DNA of 7,366 bases from assembly GCA_027314845.1 (NCBI GenBank), contig DAHVAA010000073.1, positions 1 to 7,366 of the forward strand. Reading direction: 5' to 3'. A program made the position numbers and the translations under genes. Positions 5,891 through 7,366 of the stretch are shown one piece after another. The number at the start of each line of letters is the position of its first letter. Within the stretch, counting starts at the first letter, position 1. The DNA is from Thermoplasmata archaeon. Its GTDB lineage: Archaea; Thermoplasmatota; Thermoplasmata; UBA184. Below the pieces are notes generated by a model that saw nothing but the letters and a program-made list of their open reading frames with translations, was not told where the DNA came from and did not search any database.

Positions 5891-6683
5891 CCGGCCCGCG
5901 CTGAGCGTGGTGCTCCCCGTGTACAACGAGTCCGAGAGGATCGCGGCGTCCGTCCTCCACGTCTCGGGCTACCTCCGGACGGCGTACCCGGACCACGAGA
6001 TCCTCACAGTGGACGACGGCTCCTCGGACGACACCCGCGCGATTCTGGAGCGGCTCGCCCGGGAGGTGCCCCGGCTCCGGGTCCTCTCCTACTGGCCGAA
6101 CCGCGGGAAGGGGTACGCGGTCCGCCAGGGGTTCCAAGCCGCCCAGGGCGAGTGGATCGCGGTGGTCGACTCCGACCTCGAGATTCCCATCGAGTCGCTC
6201 CCCCGCTTCTTCGAGGTCCAGCGGGAGAGCTCGGTGCCGGTCGTTGTCGGCTCGAAGCGCCACCCGGACTCCCGGGTCGAGACGCTGCCTACCCGGCGGA
6301 GGCTGAGCGTCGGGTACGCGGTGCTTACCCGGCTGCTCTTCCGGCTGCCGGTGCGCGACACCCAGGTCGGCTTCAAGCTCTTCCGGCGCGACTCGATCTC
6401 CCTCGCCGTCCAGTGCCTCCTTGTAAAGCGGTTCGCCTTCGACCTCGAGATCCTCGTGGTGCAGCAGCGGCTCGGCTTCGCGGTGGCGGAGGCGCCGATC
6501 GAGATCCGCTTCTCCCGCGCCGGGGGGGGCCGGATTCGGGAGCGGACGGTCGCGAACATCGCCCGCGAGACGCTCGGGATCTGGTTCCGGCGGTACGTGA
6601 CGCACTTCTACGACCGGGCGATCGGCAACGCATCGGGCCCCGTGGTGACCGCGGGGGCTCCCGGCCCTATTGTTGACGGGTAG
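5880..6683 (+). CDS. GT2 dolichyl-phosphate glycosyltransferase (ALG5/AglK-like)
   Basis: This 267-residue family 2 glycosyltransferase most likely moves a sugar from a nucleotide donor to dolichyl phosphate on the cytoplasmic face of the membrane. Seen motifs are VLPVYNE (11-17), VDDGSSDDT (44-52), NRGKG (74-78), the metal-binding DSDLE (97-101, usually DADL), GSKRHPDS (124-131), DTQVGFKLFRR (160-170) and FDLEIL (187-192). DTQ-GFK-F is typical of the dolichyl-phosphate glucose synthase group, which includes eukaryotic ALG5 and AglK of Methanococcus voltae, a dolichyl-phosphate GlcNAc synthase. No transmembrane segments are visible, so membrane binding would be peripheral. As last gene of a glmS operon, GlcNAc is the favoured sugar, but this is inference. 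The final ~17 residues (Pro/Gly/Val-rich) lie beyond the conserved fold, and the stop is only a few bases from an IS66 remnant. Confidence 0.87.
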   Translation: MPADRPALSVVLPVYNESERIAASVLHVSGYLRTAYPDHEILTVDDGSSDDTRAILERLAREVPRLRVLSYWPNRGKGYAVRQGFQAAQGEWIAVVDSDLEIPIESLPRFFEVQRESSVPVVVGSKRHPDSRVETLPTRRRLSVGYAVLTRLLFRLPVRDTQVGFKLFRRDSISLAVQCLLVKRFAFDLEILVVQQRLGFAVAEAPIEIRFSRAGGGRIRERTVANIARETLGIWFRRYVTHFYDRAIGNASGPVVTAGAPGPIVDG

Positions 6684-6685
6684 GC

Positions 6686-6865
6686 GTAGCTGTTCACGCA
6701 GTTGAGGCGCCTCTCGAAGGCTGATCGCTGAGGATCCGGGTCAGCGCGCTGGCGATGACCGTGAGGAAGTCCTGTCCCTTCCGCCTTGTCGTCTCGTGAA
6801 CGCTCTTCAATCGAGCGTGGGTCCGGGCGCCCGTCGCGCTCCGCATCCCACCACTCATCTTCCGC
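6686..6865 (-). mobile_element. Terminal fragment of an IS66-type insertion sequence
   Basis: The stretch holds the 3' end of an IS66-like transposase and, next to its stop, the sequence GTAGCTGTTCACGC reading inward from 6686. IS66 elements commonly begin with GTAA-type ends close to the transposase stop, so 6686 is a plausible outer end (from memory of the family, not verified). The other end of the fragment is where IS66 similarity stops, around 6865. The rest of that element is not in the window. Confidence 0.55.
6694..6864 (-). pseudogene. C-terminal remnant of an IS66-family transposase
   Basis: Read on the minus strand from 6864, the frame gives RKMSGGMRSATGARTHARLK, then SVHETTRRKGQDFLTVIASA, and ends with TGA at 6694-6696. 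R-K-x-S-G-G-x-R-S-x-x-G-A-R-T-x-A, followed by S-V-x-x-T-x-R-x-x-G, is the hallmark end of IS66-type transposases. About 56 codons remain of a protein normally some 400-550 residues long. The frame stays open upstream to about 6919 but no longer resembles IS66, which marks a breakpoint. The fragment cannot be active. It points toward the operon and lies ten bases from the GT2 stop. Confidence 0.7.
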
Positions 6866-7366
6866 TCCCCTGGAAATCGGTCGCCGAGTCCTGTGATGTG
6901 AGGCGGGTGCGGCGTCGCTTCATCCGGCGGCTCCTGATAGTCCCGGTCGCGATAACAGCTTTCCGATGGACCTCGCTCGTGTCGTCGGCTCGATCTTCGC
7001 CTCGGCCCTTCCCTTCAGCCGCTCCCGCTTCCGGGCGAACGAGTCGGGCTTCCCCTCGTCGTACGACTCCCCCGACTTCCAGACCCCGTAGATCACGAAC
7101 GCCAGCCGGTGCGCCACGGCCGTCAGCGCTTTGGGCACCCCGACCCGGGCCTTCAGCGCCTCGAACATCGTGAACAGCCGTCCCTTCCGAATCCGCAACG
7201 CGTGCGCCTGCACCGCGAGGTCGAGCGCCCACTTCAGCCGCGGGTTCCCGTGCCGAACCGAGGCGTGCGTCGCCACGCGACCTCCGCTGTCCCGGTTCCT
7301 CGGCACCAGACCGCAGTACGCCGCGAACTTCTTTCGGTTCGGGAACCGCTTGACGTCCGCGACCTC
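6866..7366 (-). mobile_element. 3' end of an IS110-family element, inserted in or joined to the IS66 gene
   Basis: The IS110 recombinase gene ends at 6920, and IS66 similarity begins by 6864, so the non-coding end of this element beyond the gene is at most ~55 bases. IS110 elements lack classical long terminal inverted repeats, and none is seen. The element continues past the right edge, where the rest of the gene and the other end would lie. The exact junction is not determinable from one copy. Confidence 0.6.
6920..7366 (-). CDS. IS110-family transposase/recombinase, C-terminal part (5' end outside window)
   Basis: The reading frame enters at the right edge and covers 148 codons to TGA at 6920-6922; the true start lies outside. 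It begins EVADVKRFPNRKKFAAYCGL, then VPRNRDSGGRV and HGNPRLKWAL. This is the Transposase_20 signature (R-F-x..K-x-A-x-Y-x-G-L-x-P-x..S-G-G..G-N-x-x-L-R/K-W-x-L) of IS110/IS1111 recombinases. The Ser of SGG (seventh residue after VP) lies in the conserved segment expected to hold the nucleophilic serine. The N-terminal DEDD RuvC-like domain would be upstream. A helical region and a basic tail complete the protein, with no internal stop, so this half looks intact. GTG 7304-7306 is in frame but begins after the conserved motif, so it is not the true start. Confidence 0.85.
   Translation of the reverse strand, partial: EVADVKRFPNRKKFAAYCGLVPRNRDSGGRVATHASVRHGNPRLKWALDLAVQAHALRIRKGRLFTMFEALKARVGVPKALTAVAHRLAFVIYGVWKSGESYDEGKPDSFARKRERLKGRAEAKIEPTTRARSIGKLLSRPGLSGAAG

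Noticed and set aside
5730..6605. 291-codon minus-strand frame opposite the GT2 gene
   Set aside because: Antisense shadow; the translation has no domain, and the GT2 motifs on the plus strand are decisive.
6684..6919. IS1111-type bridge RNA in the 3' flank of the IS110 recombinase
   Set aside because: Most of this interval is accounted for by the IS66 transposase remnant, leaving at most about 55 bases, too short for such an RNA.
1..7366. CRISPR array, toxin-antitoxin pair or defence system
   Set aside because: No regularly spaced repeats and no small paired genes were found; the window holds a glycosylation operon, a hydrolase and IS fragments.

Overview
The window reads as high-GC archaeal chromosome, most likely an uncultured member of the Thermoplasmatota. 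Three things point there. The two clear promoters are archaeal TATA boxes. The glycosyltransferase is of the archaeal/eukaryal dolichyl-phosphate type. The large exported protein carries the sequon-rich 'SGLPxG..W' and 'GLPPGCxxxN...CTP' modules that I associate with secreted proteins of that phylum. The phylum call is an inference from memory of these families; no marker gene such as rRNA is present.

Layout. (1) 74-2419, minus strand: a 781-residue exported, membrane-anchored glycoside hydrolase of clan GH-A, most like GH79 (heparanase/beta-glucuronidase), followed by a beta domain, a PKD/Ig-like domain, two tandem 'SGLP' domains, a C-terminal transmembrane segment and an arginine-rich tail. 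(2) 2420-2779: a 360-base divergent intergenic region with one TATA box per direction and several inverted repeats. (3) 2780-6683, plus strand: a tight four-gene operon with glmS, a GNAT acetyltransferase, a single-domain sugar-1-phosphate nucleotidylyltransferase, and a GT2 dolichyl-phosphate glycosyltransferase; the last two junctions overlap. (4) 6684-7366: two nested insertion-sequence fragments, both minus strand. The last ~56 codons of an IS66-type transposase abut the operon and are cut off by the 3' end of an IS110-family recombinase that runs off the right edge.

The operon makes sense as a pathway: fructose-6-P plus glutamine to glucosamine-6-P (GlmS), N-acetylation (possibly the GNAT), activation to UDP-GlcNAc (nucleotidylyltransferase), then transfer to dolichyl phosphate (GT2), which would feed protein N-glycosylation. 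The phosphoglucosamine mutase is not in the window. The neighbouring exported hydrolase has about 20 N-glycosylation sequons, so it is a plausible acceptor, but no sequence link proves that.

The most striking direct observation is the glmS start. The catalytic cysteine codon (TGT, 2783) is preceded by ATC rather than ATG. A strong Shine-Dalgarno sits at the right distance, and no ATG, GTG or TTG exists in frame between the upstream stop (2666) and 2801. The first usable canonical start (GTG 2801) would delete the nucleophile. Either this archaeon starts glmS on AUC, or the assembly holds a one-base error.
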